Notes: generated from the letters alone by a model not told the origin. Positions 8,248-17,562 are shown, counted from the first letter of the stretch. The stretch is 41,176 nucleotides of DNA from Balneolaceae bacterium (GCA_007134085.1 SLLL01000047.1:1-41176); one strand, 5' to 3'. Translations and numbers: made by a program.

Positions 8248-9510
8248 ATGATGTACGTTCTGCAAAATCAATTATTGGAAAACCTTGTTGGTTTTCTACC
8301 CCGCGAAATGCAAACTCCTTACGCACAGGAGGGTATTGCACTGGCAGTTATTTTCCTCATAAGTGGTGTGATACACCTGATAATTCGCTACTGGATTATC
8401 AAACTGCTGCACAAGCTTGATGAAAAAACCACTACCGAGTGGTATGCGGTAATATTGAAGCATAAGCTGCCACAACGTGCACTCTTCATTGTTCCGTTGC
8501 AGATTATATATAATGGGCTTGGCCTTTTCCCCGAAATGCACTCCATGCTCACGGAGTTTGTTATTCGAATTGCAGCTGCGACAATGATTTTGGTAGGAGC
8601 CAGGGTGTTCGATGCGTTTCTCTCATCAGTACATACACTCTATTTGATGAGGCCACAAGAGAATAAAACGCCAATCAAGAGTTATATACAGCTTGGTAAA
8701 GTTGTGATTTATGTGCTTGCCGGATTTTTCATCATTTCCAGCCTTGCGGATAAATCCCCTTGGTTTTTTCTGAGTGGTATTGGTGCCATTATGGCTATCA
8801 TACTACTGTTGTTCAGAGACACACTGCTTTCTCTGGTTGCAAGTGTGCAGCTTACCAATAACGACCTTATCCGCGTGGGCGACTGGATCGAGATGCCCAA
8901 CTTCGGCGCAGACGGCGATGTGATTGATATAGCCCTCAACACCGTTCGTGTTCAAAACTGGGACAAAACCATCACTGTAATTCCCACCCATAAATTTCTG
9001 GATCACAGTTTTAGAAACTGGCGGGGGATGCAGGAATCGGGCGGAAGAAGAATTATGCGCTCGCTGAATATTGATATATCCAGCATCCGGTTCTTATCGT
9101 GGAAAGAGATCGAACGGCTCAAAACATCGCAGCTCCTTCAGGATTATATCTCAAAAAAGATGGATGATGTGAACATGTACAACACCAAGCATCTTAAAGA
9201 CAGCCGCTCTACGCTAACCAATGGACGCTGGCTCACGAACATCGGTACCTTTCGCGCCTACATCATTGAATATCTGAAAAAGCACCCCCGTTCAAATAAA
9301 AACCTTCTGATGCTTGTGCGCCAGCTCGAGCCTACTGAGCGCGGGCTTCCCCTTCAGGTGTATCTTTTTACGGATACCATTGCCTGGGCAGAATACGAAG
9401 CTATTCAGGCAGATATTTTTGATCATTTAATTGCCGTGGCACCTGAATTTGGGCTGCGAATATTCCAACAACCCTCAGGGTATGATTTTCAGCGGCTCAC
9501 CGAGAAATAA
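8248..9510 (+). CDS. ybdG: Mechanosensitive channel, MscS family, YbdG-like
   Basis: An inner-membrane mechanosensitive channel that releases solutes on osmotic downshock. The 420 residues hold about five membrane helices: approximately 30-52, 75-93, 103-130, 147-167 and the pore helix region 172-200 (FLSGIGAIMAIILLLFRDTL). The MscS beta domain then follows (NNDLIRVGDWIEMPNFGADG, VRVQNWDKTITVIPTHKFLD). The segment SFRNWRGMQESGGRRIMRSL and the long C-terminal domain match E. coli YbdG (miniconductance MscM, 415 residues) better than short MscS. Ligand or osmotic sensing detail cannot be read from the sequence. It appears monocistronic, downstream of the toxin-antitoxin pair by 101 bp. Confidence 0.9.
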   Translation: MMYVLQNQLLENLVGFLPREMQTPYAQEGIALAVIFLISGVIHLIIRYWIIKLLHKLDEKTTTEWYAVILKHKLPQRALFIVPLQIIYNGLGLFPEMHSMLTEFVIRIAAATMILVGARVFDAFLSSVHTLYLMRPQENKTPIKSYIQLGKVVIYVLAGFFIISSLADKSPWFFLSGIGAIMAIILLLFRDTLLSLVASVQLTNNDLIRVGDWIEMPNFGADGDVIDIALNTVRVQNWDKTITVIPTHKFLDHSFRNWRGMQESGGRRIMRSLNIDISSIRFLSWKEIERLKTSQLLQDYISKKMDDVNMYNTKHLKDSRSTLTNGRWLTNIGTFRAYIIEYLKKHPRSNKNLLMLVRQLEPTERGLPLQVYLFTDTIAWAEYEAIQADIFDHLIAVAPEFGLRIFQQPSGYDFQRLTEK

Positions 9511-9593
9511 CTTTTGAGTTAAATTTTACCAATCAAAGTTGCAACATCGTTCACTTGTGTGCGTACATCTGTAAAGTTAGCAGCTGTTGCCGA

Positions 9594-9622
9594 TTGACAC
9601 TGCTTCATAATATTCAAATGAT
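9594..9622 (+). promoter_or_regulatory. Candidate promoter for the DUF4097-SpoIIE unit
   Basis: A perfect TTGACA (9594-9599), a 17-base spacer and AATGAT (9617-9622; four of six to TATAAT) lie upstream of the ATG at 9640, putting initiation near 9629. A housekeeping-type promoter with a very short leader is plausible. There is no experimental support. Confidence 0.4.
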
Positions 9623-9639
9623 CATCAACCAAACGGCAT

Positions 9640-10632
9640 ATGGAACATGTGAATAGCCACATCAAAAAGCTCATACAGATTTGCATAATCGCGCTTATCT
9701 TTTTCGGTAATGCTGACGCAAAACAGGCTCCGGTAAACATCATCCTGCCGGTAGCAGAGAGTACAACATCAGAACCGTACAGGTCAGAATTTTTTCAGGT
9801 TGATAGCTCACCAAACATAACCGTAAAAACCATCAACGGGAATGTAGAGGTTTTCCAAAATGCCGCAATAAACGGCGTTCAGGTTGATCTGTTTGTAGAG
9901 CGCAGTTTTTCGTTATGGTCGGGCACCAGAAATCTCGATAATTTCAGAATCATTCTTCAGAAGAGGGGGAATAATATCATTGCATCAGTTGAAGACAGAA
10001 GCCGGGGAGGTTCATCCCGAAGAGGTGGTGATATTCGGTTTAATTTTGTGGTACAGATTCCTGCTGATGCATCAACCGACCTCAGAAGTATTAATGGGAA
10101 CATTTCACTTGAAGGAGCGGATGGTAAGCACTTTCTGCAAAACCAAAATGGCGACATGGCTGTGTACGATTCCAACGGTGAGATCAGGGTGATATCCTCA
10201 ACAGGAAACTTGGATCTTCAGAATCTTTCAGGAACCATTCTGGCTAAAACAGTTACCGGAGATATCAATATTGCCAACAACGAGGGTGAGGTTAGAGTGA
10301 GGTCAACCTCCGGCAATATTTTTGTTGAAAAGCTAAGTGGCGATCTTGCAGCGGCAACTACAAGCGGCGATATCATCACAGACTTTACGGATGTAAACAG
10401 TGGAATTTATCTCGAAACAGTGAGTGGTGATGTGCACCTTGCCATTCCAAGGGATTATGGCTACAACATTATGGGAAGAGCACTTCGGTTCGATTTGGGA
10501 GGAATTCAGCAAGCATCCATTTCACGGCAGACTCAGGATCGAAATGAGCGCAATATCGTTCTTCGTGGTGGTGATATACCGGTACAGATGGCTACGGTTT
10601 CAGGTACAATCCGGGTTTCAGAAAAATATTAA
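9640..10632 (+). CDS. Secreted DUF4097 beta-strand repeat protein
   Basis: A 330-residue exported protein with a signal peptide (basic start with HIKK, hydrophobic IQICIIALIFFGN, cleavage after ADA near residue 27). The mature protein is a ladder of short beta repeats typical of the DUF4097 (adhesin-like) family: TINGNVEVFQ, SINGNISLEG, SSTGNLDLQNL, TVTGDINIANN, STSGNIFVEKL, TTSGDIITDF and TVSGDVHLAIP, each about 20 residues apart and rich in Gly-Asp/Asn. This predicts a beta-solenoid in the periplasm or on the surface. DUF4097 proteins are often next to regulators, and here the 7TM SpoIIE phosphatase starts 11 bp after the stop, so co-transcription is likely. The biochemical role is unknown. 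Confidence 0.83.
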   Translation: MEHVNSHIKKLIQICIIALIFFGNADAKQAPVNIILPVAESTTSEPYRSEFFQVDSSPNITVKTINGNVEVFQNAAINGVQVDLFVERSFSLWSGTRNLDNFRIILQKRGNNIIASVEDRSRGGSSRRGGDIRFNFVVQIPADASTDLRSINGNISLEGADGKHFLQNQNGDMAVYDSNGEIRVISSTGNLDLQNLSGTILAKTVTGDINIANNEGEVRVRSTSGNIFVEKLSGDLAAATTSGDIITDFTDVNSGIYLETVSGDVHLAIPRDYGYNIMGRALRFDLGGIQQASISRQTQDRNERNIVLRGGDIPVQMATVSGTIRVSEKY

Positions 10633-10643
10633 AAGGCACATTT

Positions 10644-12746
10644 GTGAGCGGATACTCTCGAATCGTATTTATCGGGGTTATACTAATGTTGTTTGCCGGA
10701 AAACTGGCAGCTCAGGATTCGTTTTTCCAATCATCAGATGCACTTGAAGTTATCTCGCCTGATGCCATGCTGAACGAAGAGAGCATCATATTTATACAGG
10801 ATCGATGGAGATTTATGGCAGGGGATGATCCCGAACGTGCCTTGCAAGAATATGATGACAGCGGTTGGATAACCATTAGCACCAATTTGATTGAGGCAGA
10901 CCTGAGCTTTTTAGACTTTGAGGGGATAGGATGGTTCAGAAAAGATTTTCAGGTTGCTGAAGAGCTTTCAGGGAAGCCGATTGCCCTCATTGTTGACCGG
11001 CATCTGGGTGCGTCTGAGATCTATTTGAATGGTGAAAAAATCTACGAACTTGGCGTGTTTTCTGTTGATCCCGCCGATGTGAAAAGCTACAACAGCAACA
11101 TGCCTGTCCCCATTGTGTTCAACGGGGATGAAATCCAAACCATGGCTGTGCGGTTCATCAATCCGGATTATGCCCTAACAGGGCGGCTTATGGGTTATAA
11201 CGGCTTCCGCTTTTTGCTGGGAGACTGGTCGGTACACCAGCACCGAAATATCAACTATCTCGCGAACTGGACAAGTAGCAACATGTTCTATATTGGGTTG
11301 TTGATGGCATTCTCTTTAATTCATCTGCTTCTTTTTCTTTTCTATCCCGGCGAAAAGCGAAATCTTTACTTTGCCATTTTTGTGGCTCTCCTCGGCATAT
11401 TCAGCTATCTGTACTACCGGGCTGAACTGGTTGATAATACTATGGAGACGCTCTTTTTTATCCGTTCGCTGGTGGTGAGTGAAGTTCTTGTACTCACATT
11501 TGCTGTACGCTTTACCCACAGTATCGATAGAATGTTCAACTCCGTCTATTCCAACTCGCTTGTTCTGTTTGGGATTGTGGTGAGCCTGTTGATATGGAAT
11601 TTCCCTGAACAGCTTGTATGGCTTAGAGAGCTTGCTGTACTCGTTTTTGTGGTTGAGATTCTCCGCTCTCTTTTGGTCATGTTTTACAAAAACAGGGAGG
11701 ATGCATGGGTTCTTGGAACCGGGCTGCTCATTTTCATTGGGGCAATTATCTATGCAGTTCTGATCAATTTTAATTTTTTGTCGGGCAGTATTCAGTTGGC
11801 AAACATGGCGGGCTCGGGTGCGCTGGTTTTATCGATGTCGATATTTTTGTCGAGGAATGTAGCACAAACACAAAAGAATCTTCAGGCTAAGCTGACTGAG
11901 GTGAAAATCTTATCAGACAAAACAATTGAACAGGAGAGGCTATCAAAAGAGAGAGAAATTGAGAAAAGACTACTGCAGGCAGAAAACGATAGAAAAACCA
12001 ATGAACTTGATGAAGCCCGTGCTCTTCAGCTATCTATGCTGCCCAAAGAGATGCCAAAACTTCCGGGTATTGATATTGCGGTGTACATGAAAACTGCCAC
12101 TGAGGTGGGCGGTGATTACTACGATTACAGTGTTGATACGGACGGAAGCCTTGTTCTCGCTCTGGGTGATGCAACCGGGCACGGAATGAAAGCTGGGATT
12201 ATGGTTGCAGCAGCCAAGAGTTATTTCCATTCACTGGTGCATCAAAGTGATGGCAGTACTTTACTGAAACGCATGTCGAAAGGGTTGTATAACATGAATA
12301 TGCGCATGATGTTTATGGGTATGATGATTGCCCAAATTAGTGGTAACCGGCTCAATATTGCCACAGCCGGGATGCCGCCAGCCCTGCTTTATCGATCAAA
12401 CAGAAAATCCGTCGAAAAAATCACACTAAAGGGTTTACCACTTGGCAGCAGTGTGAATTTTCCCTATAAAAACGTACAGACAGAACTTGGCAGCGGAGAC
12501 ATCTTACTGATGATGAGCGACGGGCTTCCCGAACTTTTCAATCAAAACCGGGAAATGCTCGGTGAAAAGCCAATTGAAGATGTTTTACTGAAATCGGCAG
12601 GTTTATGCGCTGAGAAAATTATAGATGAGCTGAAGGAGTTAATTCATTCATGGTCGCCCGCAACAGACCCGGAAGATGATGTAACACTGCTTGCTATTAA
12701 ATTTGAAAACCCGGTAAACGGGAAAAAATATAGCTCACAACTGTAA
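10644..12746 (+). CDS. 7TM sensor with SpoIIE/RsbU-type PP2C phosphatase domain
   Basis: A 700-residue inner-membrane signalling protein that would dephosphorylate a serine or threonine on a partner-switch protein (an RsbV-like anti-sigma antagonist). It starts at GTG 10644, and a signal peptide ends at LAAQ (about 24). A periplasmic galactose-binding-like jelly-roll domain of the 7TMR-DISM type covers about 45-200 (GWFRKDF, YLNGEKIYELG). Seven hydrophobic helices run from about 214 to 403, and a coiled coil from 405 to 460. The SpoIIE domain follows (LQLSMLPKEMPKLPGIDIAV, GGDYYDY, LALGDATGHGMKAG, TAGMPPALLYR, MMSDGLPELF, DDVTLL). The metal-binding acidic residues, including Asp491, Asp509 and the final DD, are all present, so it should be active. 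No cognate RsbV/RsbW is in the window. Confidence 0.9.
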   Translation: MSGYSRIVFIGVILMLFAGKLAAQDSFFQSSDALEVISPDAMLNEESIIFIQDRWRFMAGDDPERALQEYDDSGWITISTNLIEADLSFLDFEGIGWFRKDFQVAEELSGKPIALIVDRHLGASEIYLNGEKIYELGVFSVDPADVKSYNSNMPVPIVFNGDEIQTMAVRFINPDYALTGRLMGYNGFRFLLGDWSVHQHRNINYLANWTSSNMFYIGLLMAFSLIHLLLFLFYPGEKRNLYFAIFVALLGIFSYLYYRAELVDNTMETLFFIRSLVVSEVLVLTFAVRFTHSIDRMFNSVYSNSLVLFGIVVSLLIWNFPEQLVWLRELAVLVFVVEILRSLLVMFYKNREDAWVLGTGLLIFIGAIIYAVLINFNFLSGSIQLANMAGSGALVLSMSIFLSRNVAQTQKNLQAKLTEVKILSDKTIEQERLSKEREIEKRLLQAENDRKTNELDEARALQLSMLPKEMPKLPGIDIAVYMKTATEVGGDYYDYSVDTDGSLVLALGDATGHGMKAGIMVAAAKSYFHSLVHQSDGSTLLKRMSKGLYNMNMRMMFMGMMIAQISGNRLNIATAGMPPALLYRSNRKSVEKITLKGLPLGSSVNFPYKNVQTELGSGDILLMMSDGLPELFNQNREMLGEKPIEDVLLKSAGLCAEKIIDELKELIHSWSPATDPEDDVTLLAIKFENPVNGKKYSSQL

Positions 12747-12789
12747 CTGTTTTGGTAATGATTCGTACTCATAAAAAAACTCTGTATCT

Positions 12790-14214
12790 ATGCGAAAGTC
12801 TATACTGTTTATAATTCTGCTATTCTTATTTCCACTGTTTGTAATAGCCCAGCAAGCAGATGATGAAGACCCTTTTAAGCGCGACCCTATCTTTTCAAAA
12901 TCAATACCGGAATTGCTTGGAATTTCTGAGACAGAAGAAGAAACACAACCCGGTGTGACCGAAACCACCGAGTTCAACAGGGCAGTTAGGAGGCTTTCCG
13001 TAACCGGAATGGATTTAGGAGGCAGTTTCGATGCAGGGCCTTACTTCAGTAACGCACTCTATAGCCAATACCCAAATCTGTCAAATCTTCACTTTAACAG
13101 GGTAAATGGCCTCTTTTTTGGTATTAAGGAAGAGAGAATGCAGTGGCACAGAAGAAGCTCATTTTTGAATATTCCACAAGTTAACCTGCATGGAATGATA
13201 GGTTACGGAACAGCATCAAAACGATGGGATTATTCCATTGGCCTGGAAAAATTGATTGGCAGCCGAAATCGCTTCATGGTGGGATTTGAGTTTCATAACG
13301 CTACAGCCACAGATGATTTTCAAAGAGTTGGCCTCTCAGAAACATCACTCACTTCCTTTCTGGCTAGTTATGATTTTCTTGATTATTACCAGATGGAAGG
13401 GTTCGGTATTTATACAGCAATTCGTTCAAACCGATGGCTTGAAGGAGCATTTTCATTCAACCGTTCAACGTTTTCATCGCTCGAACAAAGAACGAGCTAC
13501 AGTTTGTTTGGCTACTCTTCTACCTACAGGCCAAATCCGGCTATAGATCTGTTCTCTGATGAAATAGATCTCGATATCTATAGCATTTCGCTTTCACTCA
13601 ACCCGAGAAGAACACTTATTACAAACCAATTTACTGCTACAGGTACAATAATTGCAGAACTTGCGGATAACGGAGCCAGTGATGAAAATTATCGGTTTAA
13701 TCGATACAGGGCAGAAACTTCACTCTTTTACAATTTTGAACCCGGTTCTGTGCTGCGATGGAGATTACAGGGTGGTTTGATTACAGGTGATGTACCCGAT
13801 TTTAAGAACTTCTATCTGGGCGGTATCGGGACATTGAGAGGATCTCCCTATAAGTATTTTGCGGGAAATCGTATGCTTCTTAGTAACCTTGAGGTGCAAT
13901 TTGGAAGGCCATCAAACAGAATGGGAGAGTGGATACGAGACTATAATCTGCACATTTTGCTTTTTCTTGATAGTGGGTGGACAACCGGAAGAAATATACA
14001 TACAGGGCCGATTTTCTTTTGGTCAGGCCTTGATCCTGACAATGGCCTCAGAAACAGAACAAAAGGGAGTTTTAGGGACTTCAGTTTTTCTGGCTTTCAA
14101 CACGATGCAGGAGTAGGGTTGGGTAGCGGAATTTTCCGGCTTGAGCTCGCCTGGCCGCTTAAAACATTTGATTCTTCGCCAACTCTTTGGCTGCGTTTGA
14201 ACCCAACATTTTGA
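12790..14214 (+). CDS. Outer-membrane beta-barrel, Omp85/D15-like C-terminal domain
   Basis: A 474-residue exported protein with signal peptide MRKSILFIILLFLFPLFVIA. The mature part has a short acidic N-terminus (DEDPFKRDPIF) and then alternating aromatic beta strands. The C-terminal third carries bacterial surface-antigen (D15) features: YLGGIGTLRGSPYKYFAGNR, NLEVQFG, LDSGW, GVGLGSGIFRLELAWPL, and a terminal Phe in LRLNPTF, which is the usual BAM recognition end. No POTRA repeats are visible, so it is not BamA or TamA. It more resembles the barrel-only Omp85 relatives of Bacteroidota. It is 43 bp after the phosphatase gene and followed by a terminator. The role is unknown: possibly envelope assembly or a stress-regulated porin. 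Confidence 0.78.
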   Translation: MRKSILFIILLFLFPLFVIAQQADDEDPFKRDPIFSKSIPELLGISETEEETQPGVTETTEFNRAVRRLSVTGMDLGGSFDAGPYFSNALYSQYPNLSNLHFNRVNGLFFGIKEERMQWHRRSSFLNIPQVNLHGMIGYGTASKRWDYSIGLEKLIGSRNRFMVGFEFHNATATDDFQRVGLSETSLTSFLASYDFLDYYQMEGFGIYTAIRSNRWLEGAFSFNRSTFSSLEQRTSYSLFGYSSTYRPNPAIDLFSDEIDLDIYSISLSLNPRRTLITNQFTATGTIIAELADNGASDENYRFNRYRAETSLFYNFEPGSVLRWRLQGGLITGDVPDFKNFYLGGIGTLRGSPYKYFAGNRMLLSNLEVQFGRPSNRMGEWIRDYNLHILLFLDSGWTTGRNIHTGPIFFWSGLDPDNGLRNRTKGSFRDFSFSGFQHDAGVGLGSGIFRLELAWPLKTFDSSPTLWLRLNPTF

Positions 14215-14236
14215 TCAGCTGTACCCTAAATAAAAA

Positions 14237-14273
14237 AGTCCCAGGCCGATCAAAGCCTGAGACTGTTCTTTAG
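14237..14273 (+). terminator. Rho-independent terminator after the barrel gene
   Basis: Arms AGTCCCAGGC (14237-14246) and GCCTGAGACT (14255-14264) pair at 9 of 10 positions around an 8-base loop, followed by GTTCTTT. It lies 23 bases after the stop at 14214 and separates the DUF4097-SpoIIE-barrel group from mltG. Confidence 0.75.
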
Positions 14274-14478
14274 GGCATTTGGTACCTTTCGGTTACTAAA
14301 ATTCATATCTGTATAATATACGAAAAGTTGTGAAATTTGTTGCGCACCAATGAGTAAATAAGAGACACTAAGCGTAAAAATACGTTAATAGTTCTATGCA
14401 TAACGAATCAATAGAGATCTGCTCTTTGTTGTGATAATCTCTTATCTTGACCATTCTGTTTTCAACAAATTGCTTGAT

Positions 14479-15543
14479 ATGCATCACTTTTCGTTACGTG
14501 AGTTACTATATCTCACGCTACTGTTCGGGTTCATTTTTTTTCTTGTGTTTATCTCTCGATATACAAGGCTGCACGGTGAAAATGCCATCATTGCTGAAGC
14601 GCCTGTTGAAGTGTTACTGTATGAACGAACCGATATTGAAGGCCTTGCTGATGCACTTGATGAAATAGAAGTGTCATTCGACAGAGGACAATTGATTTGG
14701 GCAGGAAATATATTGGGGTGGAGGTCTTTCAGGCCGGGCAGGTACGAAATCAATGAAAACAGATCGTTTAGCGATTTTTTATCAGTTGTGGCTCGTGGCA
14801 TGCAGGATCCCGCAAGGGTTACCATTCTACCTGGAACAGATGTAGCCAGGTTATCCCGAAACCTCGGAAATCAGATGCGAGCAGATAGCACTGACTTTCA
14901 CAATATCTTTACAGACAGCTCAACTGTGGCACTGGAATTTGAACTGACAGGAGAGGAGCTTTTCGCAAGAATGCTGCCAAACACATACGAAGTATTCTGG
15001 ACGGCCTCAGCCGATGGATTGGTTCGCAGAGTGTTGCGGGAGTTCGACCGGCTTGTGATTCAGCGATACCAGGCTGAGTTTGAAACTAATAGCCTATCTT
15101 TGAATGAAGTATTGATACTTGCCTCAATTGTAGAGTGGGAGGCCCGTTTCAGTGACGAAAAACCTCGCATAAGCGGCCTTTACCTGAATCGGCTCAACCG
15201 AAACATGATGTTGCAGGCCGATCCAACTGTGGCGTACGCTCTTGGCGAACGAAGAAGATTACTTTTTGAAGATTACAGGTTTGAACATCCATACAATACC
15301 TATTTGATACAAGGCCTGCCTCCCGGGCCGATTACCAATCCGGATTTATCTTCCATTCTATCCGTTTTACATCCCGAAGAACACGACTACCTCTTTATGG
15401 TTGCAACACCGGAGGGGACACACCATTTCTCACGTACATTTCAAGAGCACCGTGAAGCAAGTGAGGTTTGGCGGCGCTGGATTCGTGAGCAGCACAGAAT
15501 CCGCGATGAGAGGGAAAGGGCTAATACAGAGGCAGGAAATTAG
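14479..15543 (+). CDS. mltG: Endolytic murein transglycosylase MltG
   Basis: MltG (YceG family) cleaves nascent peptidoglycan strands and terminates glycan polymerisation at the inner-membrane outer face. From the ATG at 14479 the protein has a short N-terminus, one membrane helix (LLYLTLLFGFIFFLVFISRY), a LysM-like subdomain (PGRYEINENRSFSDFLSVVA), and the catalytic domain with LASIVEWEARFSDEKPRISG. The first Glu of VEWEA is the catalytic acid (Glu235 counting from an upstream in-frame GTG at 14431). LQADPTVAYALG and NTYLIQGLPPGPITNP complete the family motifs. I prefer 14479 because it leaves a compact cytoplasmic end. GTG 14431 adds 16 residues. It is convergent with an LpoA-like gene. Confidence 0.92.
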   Translation: MHHFSLRELLYLTLLFGFIFFLVFISRYTRLHGENAIIAEAPVEVLLYERTDIEGLADALDEIEVSFDRGQLIWAGNILGWRSFRPGRYEINENRSFSDFLSVVARGMQDPARVTILPGTDVARLSRNLGNQMRADSTDFHNIFTDSSTVALEFELTGEELFARMLPNTYEVFWTASADGLVRRVLREFDRLVIQRYQAEFETNSLSLNEVLILASIVEWEARFSDEKPRISGLYLNRLNRNMMLQADPTVAYALGERRRLLFEDYRFEHPYNTYLIQGLPPGPITNPDLSSILSVLHPEEHDYLFMVATPEGTHHFSRTFQEHREASEVWRRWIREQHRIRDERERANTEAGN

Positions 15544-15578
15544 TTTTCGTAAGGTTTAGATAATTGATGTTACTAATA

Positions 15579-15730
15579 CGTCAATTCGAGCGCAATTCCG
15601 ACGCTTTTCAGGAGGAATGAAGACGAGAATTTTTTATATGTATCTGAATCATCATCAACACAAACATCTCATCTTCATTAGGCACTTCAGAAAAACTGCG
15701 CTGGAATAGCTCATAGCGCTCGATTTGACG
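15579..15730. repeat. 152-bp imperfect long inverted repeat between convergent genes
   Basis: CGTCAATTCGAGCGC (15579-15593) and GCGCTCGATTTGACG (15716-15730) are inverted copies matching at 14 of 15 positions. Further in, ATTCC (15595-15599) pairs with GGAAT, and AATGAAGACGAGA (15616-15628) pairs with TCTCATCTTCATT (15667-15679) at 12 of 13. The element fills almost the whole gap between mltG and the next convergent gene. Its ends and structure resemble a MITE or a large palindromic intergenic repeat, and as RNA it would fold into a long hairpin. No coding capacity. Confidence 0.7.
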
Positions 15731-15769
15731 ATATTAAATCGTTTTTCAAACCACAATCAATCCAGCACT

Positions 15770-17503
15770 CTACTGCTCAACATCTATCGGTTCAGCAACC
15801 CGCTGGCGCGCTCTTTCTGTAAGTTTTTGAATGAATACGTGTTGATTCACTTTTTCACCGTCAAAATGGATACGCATATTCAACCCTTCAAACTTCGGCA
15901 GAGATTTCAAAGCCCGTGAAGTATATTCGGGATTTCCGGCTGTTTCGAGGCTCAGAAAAAGATAAGAGGCAGCATCATAGCCAATCATAGCAAAACGGTC
16001 GGGCGGCAGCCCAAATCTGTTTTCGAAATCCTCAGAAAAAAACTGATAACTGTTTCGTTCAGAAAAGGGTGAAAACGCCTGAGAATAGTAAATCTCGAAA
16101 AAACGCTGTTGAAAGTTTGTTACGGTTGCATTTTCCCATGTTTCCATTCCAAGGATAACAAGGTTGTTTCTCATGCTTTCAAGATCGTTGAGCAAAAGGT
16201 TCATCATGGTCACGGAAGCCTGCCCTGAAAATGGAGCATAAATGGCTTCAGATGGAAGATAGCCAAGAGAGTCTGCAAGTTCTTCGTCCATGGTAAATAC
16301 TTCCGTAAATTCGGTGATATCATACCCACGAACGGCAAAGTTCTCCTCAATAAAATATGTTATGTTTGCACCCAGATGCTCAGCTTCATCCCGGAAGGCA
16401 ATTGCGGCCGGCCTGCCCGGATCATCTTCTTCAATCATAATGGCAATTTCCTGAAGGCCAAGCTGCTCTACGGCATAGCGAGCCATCATTTTTCCATGAA
16501 TTCTGAAAGTAGGATTTATCTGAAATGTAGAATCAAAAGCTCTGTTTAAATTGTCAGAGTTAGCAAGAGGAGGTAGCATGGGTATGTTCAGCTCATCTGC
16601 AACGGAAGCCATCCTTAAAGCCGGTTCAGAAAATAACGGGCCCATTACCGCGTCTATTCGCTTGGATTCGTAGAGGTTTCTGAAAGCAGCCGCAGATGAA
16701 TCGGGGTTTTCGTGCGAATTTTTGAAAACGAGCTGTACTTTTTGGTCGGTATTTCTGCTGTTAAATTCGTCGGCAGCCACCAGCATTCCAAAATAAAGAT
16801 TTCTTGGAATGGTAAAGTCGGGGTCGTTCTCATCAAACGTTGGTAAAATTACTCCAACATTATACATCTTACCTATTGGTGCTTCAGGGAATGCATGAAC
16901 AAATGTTTGGATAGGTGATGTGGTTTCCAGTTCGTTCTCAATGCGTTCAAGAATGGCTGCATTTGTTGTTAACCGCCTGAACTGTTGAACAAGATCATCG
17001 AATCGGCCCGGCTGTAAATAGGACCGTGAGCGGCTCACCAAATCAAACCGAATGTTTGAATTTTCGAGTTGTTGCAGTGTTTCAAATCGCTCTCGTTCAC
17101 TCAGATAGTTTAGGATATCAACGTAAAATCTGCGGGCATCCTGCCGTAAACCGGAGAGGTTGTTGCTTTGAACGGTTTGGTAGAGGTATGAGAGGCTGGA
17201 TGCATAATTCTTTAACTCAAAGTGGGAAAGAGCTAATGAATAGAGCGCTTCTTCCTGAATAGCTCCGTTTCTGCTTTCCGCAGCACGATAAAAATACTCG
17301 TTGGCTGATTTGTACTCGGAGAGTGCAAGAAGAGTTTTGCCTGTAAACAATAGTGACCTGTCGTCGTCAAACTGAGTGAAAATCTCCAGGGCTTGCTCAA
17401 ATTGCTCATCATTGTAGAGATTTACGGCATCATTAAAATTTTGAGCACCAACAGCTGCAGCTGCAAAAAGTGGCAGTAGTAAAACGAGCAGAATCTGTTT
17501 CAT
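15770..17503 (-). CDS. TPR plus type I periplasmic-binding-fold protein, LpoA-like
   Basis: A 577-residue exported protein. Signal peptide MKQILLVLLLPLFAAAAVGA has no lipobox Cys, so it is probably a soluble periplasmic protein. Residues about 23-205 are TPR-like helical repeats (AVNLYNDEQFEQALEIF, ALSHFELKNYASSLSYLYQT). Residues about 213-565 form a branched-chain-amino-acid-type substrate-binding fold (YNVGVILPTF, YFGMLVAADEFNSRN, DAVMGPLFSEPALRMASVAD, DRFAMIGYDAASYLFLSLE). This TPR-then-PBP order is that of LpoA, the outer-membrane activator of penicillin-binding protein 1A, although LpoA is a lipoprotein. No ABC permease is adjacent. It lies 59 bp after guaA and is convergent with mltG. 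Either a cell-wall regulator or an orphan binding protein is possible. Confidence 0.8.
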   Translation of the reverse strand: MKQILLVLLLPLFAAAAVGAQNFNDAVNLYNDEQFEQALEIFTQFDDDRSLLFTGKTLLALSEYKSANEYFYRAAESRNGAIQEEALYSLALSHFELKNYASSLSYLYQTVQSNNLSGLRQDARRFYVDILNYLSERERFETLQQLENSNIRFDLVSRSRSYLQPGRFDDLVQQFRRLTTNAAILERIENELETTSPIQTFVHAFPEAPIGKMYNVGVILPTFDENDPDFTIPRNLYFGMLVAADEFNSRNTDQKVQLVFKNSHENPDSSAAAFRNLYESKRIDAVMGPLFSEPALRMASVADELNIPMLPPLANSDNLNRAFDSTFQINPTFRIHGKMMARYAVEQLGLQEIAIMIEEDDPGRPAAIAFRDEAEHLGANITYFIEENFAVRGYDITEFTEVFTMDEELADSLGYLPSEAIYAPFSGQASVTMMNLLLNDLESMRNNLVILGMETWENATVTNFQQRFFEIYYSQAFSPFSERNSYQFFSEDFENRFGLPPDRFAMIGYDAASYLFLSLETAGNPEYTSRALKSLPKFEGLNMRIHFDGEKVNQHVFIQKLTERARQRVAEPIDVEQ

Positions 17504-17562
17504 AATGTTAGAAAAGAGTGATTTACAACTGGTATAGACAAACGGCTGATGTTAGTTCCCTA

